Positions 35,746 to 48,999 of a DNA stretch of 64,000 nucleotides are shown piece by piece; the first letter of the stretch is position 1; each line of letters begins with the position of its first letter. The stretch spans positions 9,936,001 to 10,000,000 of the forward strand of contig JABWDB010000006.1 in assembly GCA_019614645.1 (NCBI GenBank), written 5' to 3'. This DNA comes from Stratiolaelaps scimitus (Eukaryota; Arthropoda; Arachnida; Mesostigmata; Laelapidae). The translations under genes were made by a program, and so were the position numbers. Under the pieces are notes generated by a model that made no database searches, had not been told where the DNA came from, and worked only from the letters and a program-made list of their open reading frames with translations.

Positions 35746-36501
35746 TAGATACATGGCTGCAGGCTTTGATGACGCGTTTGATGAACGCGAGGCGTGTTTC
35801 TCAATCAATTTTCAATACGTCAATATGCCGCCGCCGCTGCTGCCGAAGTCTCGCCGTTACCGTCGCTGTTATTGCTGTCCAGCTGCTGCTGTTGCTGCTG
35901 CCGTTGGATGTATGGGAAGGGAAATCCTGCTGTACATCCATCTATATGATATGCGGAGAGATCCTATATTCATGCATATGACAGGTAGATGCGGAGAGAG
36001 AGAGAGAGCGAGGGAGAGCGAAAAGGAAGAAGAAAAATAAATAACGAGAAATGTGGATATATATTCGTGGAATATATGGATATGTTGGCTATCCAGACCC
36101 CCAGCTGTCCGCTGCACCCCGAAAAACAGCGAGGAACCCCTAAGAATAAATAAACACCCTGCTAGCTACCACAAATAGTTGATTGAGAAATGCTTGTCGT
36201 TTGTGTACGACTCGATCATGCTGTGCTCGCTGTGCAAATGGCGCGGTGGCGCATTTCACGCGTTTGCTGAGGAAATTGCTGCCGGTCGTTCGCTTGCTAA
36301 ACGTGAAAAACAAAAACCTTTTAGATGAATGTAAATTGCGTCTTCGCCGCCTGTTGAGATGAATCGAGAGAGCGCTGATGGGCGACATCCATTATCGATG
36401 TGATGGGCGCGGAGTTGTTTGGAAAACGTAGCGTCGATGGAGGTATCTTGGTGAAAAGATGCGGCGCTATTGTGCAGAATCTCTACCGCTGTAGATAAGA
36501 T

Positions 36502-36531
36502 CATATATATATATATGTGTGTGTGTGTGTG
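36502..36531. repeat. Compound (AT)n(GT)n microsatellite
   Basis: AT units pass directly into GT units. Confidence 0.9.
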
Positions 36532-36883
36532 AATGTCTATATTGGGGGTGTTCATTCTGTAGAATCATACCTGCATGCGTTTTCAGTTGACACCGCTTAG
36601 CGTCTCAACAATGAACTACAGGAGGAAGGTGTCGACCTTAACCTTACCACATCGTCCTGACCTATGTGGACTCTGTGTGCACACGCAATCCGACATACCA
36701 GTATATAATTTTCGAATTTTTGGGGCCATATTCAGCACAATGCAGGACACGCATAGGATAAATATATACACCCGAACGTACGGATACGCTAAAGGCGCCA
36801 TAAATGAACAAAATCTCACGACCCTGTACTATCGAATCGATCCAATGGAGCACGCGAACGGTTCTGGCAAATTTACGGCTTTT

Positions 36884-36902
36884 TCTCTCTCTCTCTCTCT
36901 CG
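36884..36902. repeat. (CT)n microsatellite
   Basis: CT repeat followed by CTTCTTCTTC. Confidence 0.85.
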
Positions 36903-38214
36903 CTCTTCTTCTTCATTTATCTATGAATATCCTCAGCATGTCCCGATAGGGTATTACGTCGTCGTCGTTGTTGGTGTTGTTCGATGCGCGCGTAAATTGA
37001 ACTGAAGACTTCGCGCCACCTCTTCATCTCCGCGTACGGACTACAGAAAACAAATCGCACACATTTATCGGGGAATTACACCAATAGGAACCTATCCTCT
37101 CTGAGCCGTGATTATTGTCGACGACTATTACTTGTGAGCTGGCTTTGTGCCCAGCGTTAGCTGGATTGCATGATAGTTGCTGCAGTTCAATAAGACATCG
37201 CACGTTTCGGGCGTGATTTTCCCTTTGTTAACAGAAGCGAAAAAATGACACCAACTGCGAAATTTTGCAGTAGCACCATAAGAGTCGCATTGCGGCCGTG
37301 TAGGCTGATCTCGGAATGATGTTGGCCGTCTGCACGTTCGATAGCACAGTTTGACCGTCGGCGAGGCAATAACAAATAGGTTTCGGACACTTCGACAGGG
37401 GCCGTTATGGATGCCCTTCTGCGAGTACATCCATAGGGGCGAACGATATTTGTTTAAGAAACATGCACGCGTTTCGTACATATTTTTATTTTTTTTTCAA
37501 ATACGAAATTCAATCTTTTCAATTATTCATCCTGTTGACGTGTACCAATACAAAGTACGCAATTACCTTAGAATATGCAGCTTTTTCGAAAAGGCTGAAA
37601 AAGTGATCCTCGGAACGAACATACGTCAATATATGTTCGTGATGATAGATCTTATTTATTAGTGCTCTTGTTGGCCTCACACAGTGTGTGTTGGTATAAA
37701 AACGTTAATGGTATAGCCTGCCACTCTCTAGGGATTCGGTGAAGTTAGTATTTCTTGTTCATAATACAAACACATATGAGATTTTGCTCTTTAGCTACAT
37801 ACTTTGACTAGCTGGGCAGCTCGAAATGTCAGGGATACATTCGATGTATGGACCTGCGAGACGTCCCGCCCTCAAGGGATCCTGTTCATATTAACGACAT
37901 CTCTGATGAAAGACAACCAACATAAAAGGTATCCTATATATTTTGTATAAAAATCTTGTTCCGTTAACGGTGCTCTCAGCGAACCGACTAGAACTTGATC
38001 CTATAGCCGAACCAGATATATTATGTGGTCTTATGGAAATATGTATGTCCTGGTAGGGGGAACGTTGTAAGTAATTAATTGTTAGTAATTTAGCAGTACG
38101 TTTTAGTGGTAACTAATAATTCCCTTTGTTCATTTTATGAATTTGAGATTTTCGCTACACGTTTAAGGTTCACGACGATAACTTGGGTATATCTGTAATC
38201 GACTTGTTAGTAAT

Positions 38215-38232
38215 AGTAGTAGTAGTAGTAAT
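38215..38232. repeat. (AGT)n microsatellite
   Basis: AGT/GTA units between two ATTAATGA-containing AT-rich flanks. Confidence 0.8.
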
Positions 38233-38270
38233 TAATGATTTGTGTGTGCCCAATGGACATACAAATCTAA

Positions 38271-38321
38271 AAAGCAGTACCGGGGACGTTTAATGTTGAC
38301 TGAGAGTCAGCCCGAAAACCG
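38271..38321 (+). repeat. Dispersed stem-loop element, copy A
   Basis: It contains AAAGCAGTACC, GGGGACGTTTAATGTTGAC and the tail TGAGAGTCAGCCCGAAAACC. It shares this order of blocks with copies at 42795, 45611, 47231, 50309 (minus) and 62701. See the finding on this family. Confidence 0.6.
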
Positions 38322-38697
38322 TAGTAATTAATGATATAATATGATATGATTAATGAATGGTAGCTAGGGTTTGTTTTCTTGTCTTTTTTCGTTTTAGCTA
38401 ACTACACCTATTTTAATCAGTCCCATTAAGGATGATTTGAAGACAATCGAGTCACTCATATTCAGATGATATATACACTTAGAAATAAATAATCCGCAAG
38501 GATAGGTGGCCGTATATATACAGAGTTAATTATTCTATCATCACACGAGAAGCTGTTGAGTAATATCACTCCACTCACTGCGTTCGGATTGATTTGGCTT
38601 AATATAGATGTGCTTGCATCCTGGTAGAAGTATAACAGGGCTGCTCAGGAAGAACTCCCAGTCAGCTCTATTTGCCCTAATCAGGCACTTTGTCTGA

Positions 38698-38716
38698 ATT
38701 ATTATTATTATTATAT
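38698..38716. repeat. (ATT)n microsatellite
   Basis: ATT units ending in a short TATATA. Confidence 0.8.
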
Positions 38717-39919
38717 ATCTATTATCAAGCTCGGAGTAGAGTAGAAGATAATATCATTAGAGCTACATGAGACTAGATTCTGGTACAAATAAAGCCACAC
38801 ATCTCTGGGTAAATCATGCGGCGAAATCGCGTAAATATGAATAAATCATCTTCGGATATATCACACTGGCATAGCTGTGCTCCTCAAGTCGACGTTTAAC
38901 TTGAATTATTTCCAGTAATTTCGCTGTGTCTTGTATAAAAATCAAACATGGTCTTTAGGAACGGGGTCAAAATACTTCAAGCAATCCACAATTATTTCGT
39001 AGGACACTCTTTATTCGAGTCCCTACTGACTTTCGCTATATGTTGATCTTGTCTATCATAATTTAAAGGGTTAGTTCCTTCGGGCGGAACGGTACATAAA
39101 CAGTGCAGTAGCAATGTAACTTTGACAAACCGCTTTTATGTAAACCTCAATGTAAATCTTAGATGTTTTTCGCCAAACATCCACTTAACACTGTGGCTTC
39201 TGTTCTGTTAGTCCGCTGTGAACTCCCTTGGCGATGTTTTATGTGTGTGTGTGTATTTTATTTTTCTCTGTTTTTGAATAGTTTCTCAAATTATAAACCT
39301 CATCATACAAACGTCTTCACCACCATACGACACCAGATAACAAATGTCCAATAAAAAATAGCATTGGTCACGTGAACACATCCGTTTTTTGGCAGTAACA
39401 CAGCAAACAGTATAGGACATGGCAGTTCTTCGCGGACGGTCGCACCAAGCTTCCAAATTGCACATGCTGTACGACTTTTGCTCGGCTCGAATAAACAAAA
39501 GAGCAAATTATTGCAATAGTTATAATAATCATCGGACTCGATCAGCTCTTCAATACTCATCTAAGGATAATGACGCCGATGTGCTTCGGACTGAACGCGC
39601 TGCTGTTGTTCATATTGACCCCCGCACACATCAGCAGCATCACTGATGACTGGATATCTGAAATGTCATGAGGCTGCGCCGTCCAGTAATCAGATGGGCT
39701 ATTTATCAGAGCCACTCGTATGTGGGTGTACAGGTAACTGGAGCCGGGCTCGTCACACCAGTAAAGTATTGCACAAATATCTGATGATATTGAAAGTGAT
39801 GACGTTGATGAGTATTATCATCGAGGATGTGTGCTAATATACTAGGCTGGATGTGAAGACAATTTATGTCGGTTAGACGATCGCGTAGGGGATATAGCAT
39901 ATATTGTATGTATATATAA

Positions 39920-39988
39920 GAGAGCTTAAGCACTGTGTAATTGCAGCTCCTTTAACAAACCAAGAAAGATTTACCTTTTACCTTACCA
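39920..39988 (+). mobile_element. SINE tail copy related to the 55.8 kb SINE
   Basis: The segment GAGAGCTTAAGCACTGTG, then TAATTGCAG, then TTTAAC, CCAAGAAAG and TTTACCTTTTACCTTACC matches, block by block, the region after the tRNA head at 55891-55955 (GAGAACTTAAGCATTGTA...TTTACCTTTACCT). No tRNA-like head precedes it here, so it is a 5'-truncated copy ending in (TTTACCT)n-like units. Confidence 0.5.
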
Positions 39989-41488
39989 TGTACGACTTCT
40001 CTGACGTCGCATACGTTGCGACTGTCGGAACAATGAATTATGTTTTTGGAAAACATTCGTTAAATGAATCGTTTGAATTTATGATACGGGTCAAACTTGC
40101 AGAAGTATTATTGAATGTATTTTAATTGTTACGACATAGTTCACCCGGTAACGGCCTGAAAGCAATTAAGCGTTCAGAGCGTAAATAATGAATCCTATTC
40201 ATGGATGGCTATATTTCGTTTGTTACTCTGTGTGTAATATTGCTTATTGTGTAATGTCAAATTACAGCATACCGGATTATACGAGCCTTGAATGATACGA
40301 AAACTGCAAAGCTCGTACAGATCGGCGTCTGCTTATTAGGTTTCAGAAGGTCCGATTTTGCACTGGAAGGAAATTTTGCATAATGTTTGTGTATTGCGTT
40401 GCAAGGGCGAACGCATCCGTTCGTCTCCAACTCGTGGCTTTATTACTTTCACATAATTCTATGAACTTTCTGCATTTCAGGCGAAGCGTAAAATCGGGAG
40501 GCTTCAACTAACCTGGTCTTATTTTTTTCCGGCGAGACTCTCAGCCATATGAATCACCACAGCGCGGTCTTGCATACAGAACTTGTAGTCAGATATGGCA
40601 TTGTACTTTGTCAGATTTCGTTGCTACCCTGAGCGGTCCCAACGAGCCCATTTTCATGCAACCAGGCATCGAGTTATTAACGTAAAAGACACAAGCAAGT
40701 CGTCCCTTGTGTCCCCCTCAGCTGCATCTCAAATCGTAATTTTTGTGAACGCTTCGTGGACGTTCTTTCCACACGAAAGTGAGTGGCTAACGGCTGCATG
40801 TAACTCCGATGTATCGGGGGTCAGTTTATGCAGGGTGAAATATCAGTCAAGGCAAGCTCTCTCTTGCTTCTTAGATTTGCTGTGTACATTGTTCGAACTA
40901 AACTCACTTCGACCCAGTACCCGGTGAATTTAGGTCGAACTCAGCGCAATATTAGAATTGCGTCTACGAACCGTGATTTACATTACGACTATGTCAAAGT
41001 CGGTGTATTTACGTCTCCGGCGAGGAGTTCATTGTTGTATATTTAGTTGGCAATGTTTAGACTACATTTACACTAATTCATATTAGTTAGCATTTAACTC
41101 AACTGTCCTCCGATGAACACGCGCATTCGGGTGCATTTTCCGTTTGATCGGTCGCCGTAGAAAGTTCCGATTTCGCGAGCGTCTTCATATATTTTTCGTT
41201 TTATGTTGGCTACGTTTTATGGTGGCTTTTCGTTTTATGGTGCAATATCACTGGGTGTATTCCACTAATTGTATAGTGAATACTGAGTGGTTATTCTATC
41301 ATGTGTTTGTTTTCATCTCGGTATATAATGTTTCAAGACAAAAACTAGCAACTGAGCGCATAAATTCTCTACGTAAATGAAACTGAGGAAGCCCAGAAAG
41401 AGTCACGCCGCAGTCACGCAAACTACGTCTGGAATACTTTTGCCTTCTGTGCTTTCAAACCACGAAAAGGCCTTTGCCTTAGATTTAG

Positions 41489-41572
41489 GCATGGTTTAGC
41501 TGTGCATCTCCGTTTTCGCTGGGGACGCTGTCACAGGTCCTGCCACGGCCATACGTTCTCCGCAAAGTAAAG
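41489..41572 (+). CDS. Weak exon candidate ending at AAG|GTAAGA
   Basis: The frame AWFSCASPFSLGTLS, QVLPRPYVLRKVK opens after a TAG and ends at a strong donor, AAAG|GTAAGA (donor at 41573-41578). An internal GTCACAG|GTC could be the acceptor of a 36-nt microexon. On the minus strand a TTTTCTGTTGCAG acceptor near 41640 opens a competing frame (CEQSRMEYSRKIAEKS). Support is conflicting between strands. Confidence 0.18.
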
Positions 41573-41972
41573 GTAAGATAGAGATTTCTCTGCTATTTTA
41601 CGGCTGTACTCCATTCTACTTTGTTCACACTGTCCTGCAACAGAAAACAGAAGTGGCGTCAAAGGCGGTGTGCGGGGTGACGCCGGCCGACTTGGGAGAG
41701 TGGGTGGCGGTGTTTGTAACTGGACGGTGGACGGTGGTTGGACGTTGAGCCAAGAGACGGGTGAGTTGCGACCCCTGTTCGGGCCGGGGAGTTGGACTAA
41801 CTCTTTCCCATTGCAGCATGAACGGGTGATCTATGGAATAGATGGTGTGGATCCCGCTTTTCTTGTTCCTTGTGCTCGACAATGCGGTTTGACAGATGCT
41901 TCCCGCTGGACAGCCAACGCCCTAACGGGAGTCGGCGGGAGTGATGTCACTTTGGGAGAACAAGATACCCAT

Positions 41973-41997
41973 TCCATTTCTATCTCTCTCTCTCTCC
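41973..41997. repeat. (CT)n microsatellite
   Basis: CT repeat grading into CCTTCCCTC. Confidence 0.8.
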
Positions 41998-42794
41998 TTC
42001 CCTCTTTACCGCCTTCGATTCAGGCTGTAGCAAGAAGCAGGACTTGCTACACCTGAATGACACCCCTAAGGTGGTCGTCGGCACTTTTCCCAAGACAACA
42101 ACAGTGAGGTCAAAGGAATCCTTGGACAGGGAACAGGCATCCGCTTGAACATTAGCACTGATTGTTACTTTCTACTCGTGTCTTACAGGTACCGAAGTTG
42201 CTGAGCGTCACGCAGATTCACCTAGTTGATGGGAGGTATGAAAACAAGAACACTTGAATGGGTCACTTGTACATTCGCGTTTGTTCGCTGCGCGTCTCAC
42301 ACAATAGCTAAATGATATACTATGGTATCAAAACATCGTAAGGCTTCTGGAAAACATTTGTGGTAGTAATCTAATATATGTATACTTATCATTCTAAAGC
42401 CGTCTTGATCCCTCTATATCACTGCAGTGCTGTTTGACACCTCGGTAAGTGGCAGATAGACTACGAATATAACCAGAGGAAAAATCTGAAAAGACAAGAT
42501 AAATAGGAGTATGCGGGATATATAGCTGTGACCCAACAGCTAAACTGGCATAATGGATGGAGCACCTTAGATCAATATCAGTATTTTTGACATTGACACT
42601 TCTAGAGAGCTGAATCACAAACTGCTTAATTATATGCCAGCGTCAAGTTACGCTATACCACTATCATTCTGCCACGAGGGTGAAACGCTTTTGATAGAAA
42701 TGGCTTGCACACGGTTTCCACACATGAACCTTGGGGACCATATCATATCGACTACGCCCATGGATTATAGCACTACACAAAATCGGTGTAGAAT

Positions 42795-42851
42795 GAAGCA
42801 ATGCTAAAAGCAGTACCGTGGACTTCAACTATTGGCTGAGAGTCACTCCGA
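42795..42851 (+). repeat. Dispersed stem-loop element, copy B
   Basis: It contains GAAGCAATG, AAAAGCAGTACCGTGGAC and TTGGCTGAGAGTCACTCCGA. It has the GAAGCAATG block that is also present in the 45.6 kb copy. Confidence 0.6.
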
Positions 42852-43094
42852 TCAAACCTTGAAAAGAATAGCGTTTGCGGAAAAAATTTCCTCTTGAAGA
42901 TTCCACAAACCTTCCTCAACAATTCGTTTGTTACCTTGTCACAATGTCACTTCGTTATAGTGACACTTGTAAACGTATGTTATAAATGCGAATTTATTGT
43001 CTATTTTCCAAAATGTGATTATCCCTTCATCATTCGTAGAAATCTCGATTAGGCCACTGTTCTAAATGTATTGTATGCTTGTTTTCGAATTCAG

Positions 43095-43109
43095 TACACA
43101 CACACACAC
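43095..43109. repeat. (AC)n microsatellite
   Basis: About 15 nt of AC. Confidence 0.85.
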
Positions 43110-43499
43110 TCAGGACACGAATGAAAATCGAAACACAAACAAATCAAATATACTATCGCACTCGGTACGATCTGTGTTACTGTATTTATTCGATGGGAAT
43201 AGCAGACACATGAATATGATTAGCTGTATATTTCACCTCGCGAGCAGTTATCTGGGGGGGTCGATTTGGCACTAATTCTTGCTTCGGCTGGCTATTATAC
43301 CGCAGACCGTTCGATTCCATATTAAGGAGAACGGAGCGAGAAAGAGGAGGGAAGAAAAAGTATGAGAAGTAACGACTCAGAGAGCCAAGAAGATGCACAA
43401 TGAATGAATGAAGGTCGATGCGGACGACAGCTGGCAGACAGGCCCCATCCACCCCCAACTCAACAGGTTACAGTAGATGCCGCTTGACGGCGCAAACAA

Positions 43500-45590
43500 C
43501 AAATTACACTAGAGCCTCAGCTTGCATAGTGTACACATTCCCGCACTCGGTCTATGCCTGATCGCCTCGGAATAGTGAAGCGGTAAATAATGTTGGTCTC
43601 ACCCCAGCAGCCGAGGCAGCCAATTGCGGCGCGGCTGGTGGCTGAATAAGTACACGATATGGTGGTGGGTACACCAGTATCGACTCGAAGAGAAGACGAA
43701 CTGGTGGCTACGATGATCAACTACGATTACATTACTGCTACTGTTGTTAACGCCAACGAACTGGTTTTTACAAATGATCGCACTTCGTTATATAATCACA
43801 TAACGATGGTAGAACGGTGGCACTTCTAACAGACAACATTTATTAATAACAGATCATTTTCACAGTCCTCCATATGAAGGCACTTTTTATACAATACGTA
43901 GTGTGGTTTATTAACGGACCTGCAGTTGTTTTCTACAACGCTTAAGTTCTCGTAAAAAATTATAGTGATAAAGAAGTGTCGCAATGTCACAAGACTATAT
44001 AGAGCCACTATTAAATATCATTACTCATTTGTTTATTTACAAGATTAATTACACTGTATCGCCATCGTTAGGCAAGCCACGCCTTTTTTGTTAAATAATC
44101 TTGTACTTTTAACACAATAGTTACGATTCGCTTCATTATAATCTACAGCATACAACACAGCTGAGATATTTACTTGCATTTACGTGCATTTCTTGACCTC
44201 CCGCGAAAACACCTTAGCTGATTTGAGGGTTCTAATTTCACGAGGGAGCCAGCCCCAGACTACAGACAACTAAAGTACAAGGCAATTGCGGCTGAATTCT
44301 CTTACGACGAAATGGTCTCTCGAAGGCGGTTAGATCTCTTGACGACAGTGGTGATTGAGAGTATAATGGCACGCGGAATCCCCTCTCCATCTTGATAGTG
44401 AGAAGTGCGATGTGAGCCGTGTAAATCTCGCCTACAGACAGCAAGTAATCAACCAATTTCGAGAGTTACGATCACATATATGTCTAAAATAAGGGTCATC
44501 AAAAATGTCCCACAGTGTTGGAAAATGATAGTCTATAGCTCCCACAGCTCGTTTAATTCGGGTAAAATTCACGCAAAAAATCCGAAACACGTATCTCCTA
44601 AGCCAAAGGGCAACTGCCTCCAGAGCCGAGAGGTTAAATATCAGATTGGTGCATAAGTAATACATATCTTTTCATTTTATAATAATTTACAGATCTGATT
44701 CAATATAGTGTTCCTCGCCTTTCTTCGACTCTCATCTGTCTATTAGGCAGCATATGTGGATTCGGGGTTTAACAGCATCTCGTCCTGGGGGCGATCCATA
44801 CGTCCAGCAAATATGCAAATCTGCTTCTGTTTTGAAGTGCCTTTTCAGCAGGCCGGGCTCGATCAAATCTAAACATGGGGGTGTCTGATAGAGCTATATC
44901 TGAGCTAAGACCGGGTCCAGCAGAATTTTCCAGCCCAGATCGGAAACCGTCGCTCTTTGCGCCTCAACGGCTCTTTACTGACAATGTCTCGGCTGAGGTT
45001 ACTAAGTTGTCTCATCTAATAGTCTACGGAGATTTGACCAGTTCATAATAGAGCAACCCGTTCTTATCGAATCATCTAAACAGCATTACCTTATGGCCTG
45101 GATCAAACAGGCAAATACATTTCTCATCTATCTTAACAATCTTGCTCGTCGTCAACTGTCTCTCGCGACCGTCCGACATCTTCCCAGCACTCAGATCAGT
45201 TTCGACCCACTTTTGCGAATACTACGCGGTCGCCTTCAGTTTCGCATTCAGCTTCACCAGCACTTTTGCCCCAGCACGAAAACAGTGAAGGAGACCATGT
45301 CGGATATGCACGTTTCTGGCCTATGTGTTTTGAGCCCTCTGGAATCACCTTAGAGACAGGCAGCCAAGAAACCTATAGACGCGGAATGTCTGAGGGAATA
45401 AGCCGGCAGAGTTTCAAGCATGTTGTACTTTTCCAGTCGAAATTGGAGTGATTTAAAGTTGATACATATTTCTTATACACCGAACCAATACTACCGAGCA
45501 GCAGACCCGGCAACAGCAGAGAGGGTTATTACACTCGAACGTCATTGGACTCTATCTTGGAGGACAGTTGGACATTTGCATTTAAAGGGG
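43500..45590. other. Non-coding stretch, no gene seen
   Basis: Short frames only. Nothing structured was noticed. Confidence 0.4.
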
Positions 45591-45610
45591 GGGGGTCTCT
45601 CTCTACCATA

Positions 45611-45675
45611 TGAAGCAATGTCGAAAGCAGTTGTACCACGGACGTAAAATGTTGGGCACTGAGAATATGCCCGGA
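45611..45675 (+). repeat. Dispersed stem-loop element, copy C
   Basis: It contains GAAGCAATG, CGAAAGCAGTTGTACCACGG, ACGTAAAATGTTGGGCACTG and GAATATGCCCGG. More diverged than A and D. Confidence 0.5.
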
Positions 45676-46547
45676 CTTCAGCTCGTTCATTACAGTAAGT
45701 TATTCTAGTTATTAGGATGATTTGTCTGCAATGGGAAAGCTCTGTAGGGAATAAAAGCACCAGCATGGTACCATTAACATGATTAAATAACAGCATGATA
45801 TTAAGACGTTCTAATGCTATTGCGCAGAATACCCAGTCAACCTCGCTCTCGTCGCGCCTGACTCTGGGTCACCTGATCGGTACGGCCCTGGACCCGCATT
45901 CATAGCTGCCAGATCCGAATGCAAACATATGTAAATAAATAATAATATCTTAAGTCCCGTTCTCATGCAGTCATGGTCAGGAGGCGATTAGCAGAACGTC
46001 GACTTTTCCTGCACGTACCATAGATCCGTAAATAAGAAAACAAAACGTGGAAATCGATAAGCCGATGAATCTCATTAATATTAATTCGTATTGCAACCTA
46101 ATACGCGCTCCGCATCTGCCTGAACTAAAACCTAAAACCGCCGGCTTCTCATTCTACAGAAAATCAGAATTACAAGCAAACCACAAAAGAAAACCATCGT
46201 AGAACGTGGTATTTTTTTGGTTTGATTTTTTTTAGGTAAGCGCACAAATATGAATTTAAGCCTGCCAGCAAATATATGAATCTTCTCTTCGTTAGCCTGT
46301 AATGAAAGCGGCAGTAAATATAGAATGGAAATCATGGTAAATATGGAAAATATAGAATGCCCTGCTTTGCCGGATTCGGCCAAATAAAAGCAGCTCGGGT
46401 TCCCTAATAGTTCGAACCCGCTCATTCATTAACGTAATATTTTTGCTGTTAGCTGAAACTGTGTATTTTCTCAATTTTAGAAAAAGTGCATCTAAGACAA
46501 TTTTAACGTAAACATTTCTAATGAATATGTACACATACAATAAAATA

Positions 46548-46646
46548 CTATATATATATATATATATATACGTATGTATACTTTTATATATTTGTATATA
46601 TTTATAGAATTCTAATAATAATAATAATGATGATGATAATAATAAT
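46548..46646. repeat. (AT)n and (ATA/ATG)n simple-sequence cluster
   Basis: AT tract at 46548-46570 and trinucleotide tract at 46613-46646. The 155-codon minus-strand frame across it is explained by these repeats. Confidence 0.85.
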
Positions 46647-47230
46647 GCACCATTGATGGTTTTCATCTGACATTGTATGCTGTTTAGATGAATGCCGATT
46701 ATGTTGCCGTTGGTGCCGCTGTTTGTCGAACAGATGTGATGTTCCTGATGATAGTACAATACAAAGTGCTATACAGCGGCGGTCATAACATCTTTTTGCT
46801 GGACAGTCCGACTGGCCGCCATTCATATTCGTAATGGTAATCAGCTGAACTTTGTTCACCTGGTACCAACTGCCGAGGTAATAGCGGGGAGCATTCGGGC
46901 AGCAAACCCGATTGAAGAAAGTGAAGGTAAACTACAACAAAAACGAGAAGAAGATTACAATACGTTCAAGTACAGCGTCCACTGAATGAATGCTAGAGAT
47001 ATAGACGCATATGCATACAAGTACGTGTATACGATTTATATCGAGATATACATACAGGGGTGGATCTGCAGGTGGGTGCTCTGCAGGACACAACTGAGCC
47101 CGGGGGTAAATATCGATAGAGTCACTCGTATGGGTATAGATGGGTAGATCCACTCGATACAATGACGAGCGTATATAGGGAGGCGAATGGGGCGATTTCG
47201 TTGAGGTGCATGTATCATATGAATGGACTG

Positions 47231-47266
47231 AGTTAAATGTTGGCTGAGAGTCAGCCCGAAAACCTT
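47231..47266 (+). repeat. Dispersed stem-loop element, copy D (3' part)
   Basis: GTTAAATGTTGGCTGAGAG followed by TCAGCCCGAAAACC. The arms GGCTGA and TCAGCC pair perfectly around GAG. The 5' block (AAAGCAGT) is missing. Confidence 0.6.
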
Positions 47267-48179
47267 AATATCGTGTGAATGAATCAGTCACTCCCAAATT
47301 TCCAAAATTAAATTTCGAACAGAGAAGGCCCGCAGCATCGTCCATAGTACTGTGTGTACTATTCGGAAAGAGTTATCGCTTGCATCGAAGGTTATGATCT
47401 GCCTCGATTTCCACCCAGTGACGAAAAAGTAGCAGTTCCTTGGAGCAGGCAAATGGCTTCGTGATGTAGAATTCAACAAACGAACGACAACACGACAAAA
47501 ATAGCACTTGCCCCACGCATTAGCTATACACGTGGTATCGAATTGATCTCTCATTTGAGCTGAGCTCCAAACTTTAAATCAGTTCAACTCTCATACGGCC
47601 ATTGAATTTTATCGCTCAAAGTAGACTCTGTTTGGGCGATTGTGTCGTTATAATGAAAAAGGACATATATGAAAACGAAACTCCAGGAGTCGCCTATGGA
47701 AGCCTGGGCTACCAATACTTTAGTCAGTGAATTGGTGGCAAGCAATGCAAGTCTTGAAGTGAAAGTTACTCAGCTAAGTCATACGCTCGAGTGATCTAAG
47801 CGAACTCGCTCTGCACGGCAGGCTCCACCCACTTCCATCCGTAATCTTCCAACGCTCCAAACAAGCTGTTGCATCGCACATCAGGCAACAAACAAATATT
47901 GCCTCAGATCGCTCCGTTCGTATTCCCATATCGTGTAGCGAGTCTCAAAAAGACTGTCATATCGTTAAACAGGATGATCCGTGATCATCGAGTGTCTAAA
48001 TGTGTATGTTGCTTACCTGGTAACCGCAGTGGACGTCTGGTTTCAAGAAAAATAGACCAGACCAGGCATCGCCATTATATCCACGGTCGTTTTCGGTAGT
48101 ACGATGTCGGAGCTCTTCCCTGTTGGGCAATGAACTCCTCATCTTCCACAAGAAACTGTCACTTACGTCACGGGGTGGT

Positions 48180-48245
48180 AAAGAACTACGACGGTTCGGA
48201 AGGACTCGAACCCTGTCCACAAGGCCGAGCATGACAAACACCCCT
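48180..48245 (-). mobile_element. tRNA-SINE fragment (minus strand)
   Basis: The plus-strand GGACTCGAACC (48202-48212) is the reverse complement of a B box (GGTTCGAGTCC). A GCTCGGCCTTGTGGACAG segment precedes it on the minus strand. No clear A box. Confidence 0.35.
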
Positions 48246-48460
48246 AAAGCGAAGTTTGGTTACGGTCCCGACTCAACGACAGCACTCTACACTGCTCCAC
48301 TCCTATCCGTAATAGGGAGAGGCTCACCTGCCCCTGGATATCATATTCACATGTACGCCTCCTCACCCTCGAACTGTCAAACCTCGAAGTTATCAATTTT
48401 CGTCAAGTTCTCGAGACCCACTTGAACAACCTAATCAAATGGACAATTTAAGGTCGCATT

Positions 48461-48535
48461 GTTTAACGTCCCATGGCACGAGTTGTTCTTGGGGTGTCGA
48501 AACGGAAATTATATGTTCGAGTCCGTTGTTAACAT
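48461..48535 (+). mobile_element. tRNA-SINE-like segment (plus strand)
   Basis: TGGCACGAGTTG (48474-48485) fits the A-box pattern TGGCNNAGTNG with one extra base. TGTTCGAGTCC (48514-48524) fits a B box 29 nt later, which is normal pol III spacing. It lies about 270 nt from the minus-strand fragment at 48202, so the two form a loose head-to-head pair. Confidence 0.35.
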
Positions 48536-48999
48536 TGTGCTGTCGGTGGTGGGCAAATTCATACCCACGAGAGGTAACTCTTCTTAGCACAAGGGCATTC
48601 AAAAGCACATTGAAAAAGTTTGAGGCATTCATGGCAGCTGATTCAAATACACACCTCATCTCCTCTATATATAAAGCCTCCCATCGACTGCAGGTTCTAC
48701 AAGAATCGACTGTTAAATTCGAAAACTTTAAAGAATTCTTTAGATACGCGGAGAAGCGTATCAAAGGTTAGAATGGAGTAGGCGCCGTCAACATTAATCG
48801 CAGTTTTAGAAGGGCCACCCCAACAAATTTACACCCGCTGTTATGAGGAAGGCGAGTTCCGGTTAAGCCGAAACAATTAAATGCAAAAACACTATACGCC
48901 TAATTGTGATTGCTCGCACCGAGCGTGTGAACAATATGTTCGCATGGAGGGCGTCACGTCTTTTCCGTGCGACAGATTGTGCCCATTCCCTCTCCTATG

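Larger units (their letters stand above)
37670..39900. other. Non-coding stretch carrying one dispersed-element copy
   Basis: AT-rich with AGT, ATT and GT microsatellites. The only structured item is the repeat copy at 38271-38321. Confidence 0.4.

Noticed and set aside
35549..36117. Several overlapping ORFs with Arg, Pro, Cys or Leu runs
   Set aside because: CAG, GCC, GCTGCT and GAGAGA tracts keep all frames open. There is no splice or homology support.
41625..42056. 128-codon plus frame and 85-codon minus frame
   Set aside because: GC-rich with a CT repeat at the end. Strands conflict and neither has a clear start or domain.
46292..46759. 155-codon minus-strand ORF, one of the longest
   Set aside because: Its centre is the AT and ATA/ATG repeats (IYIYIY, SSSLLLLL). 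The length comes from simple sequence lacking stops.
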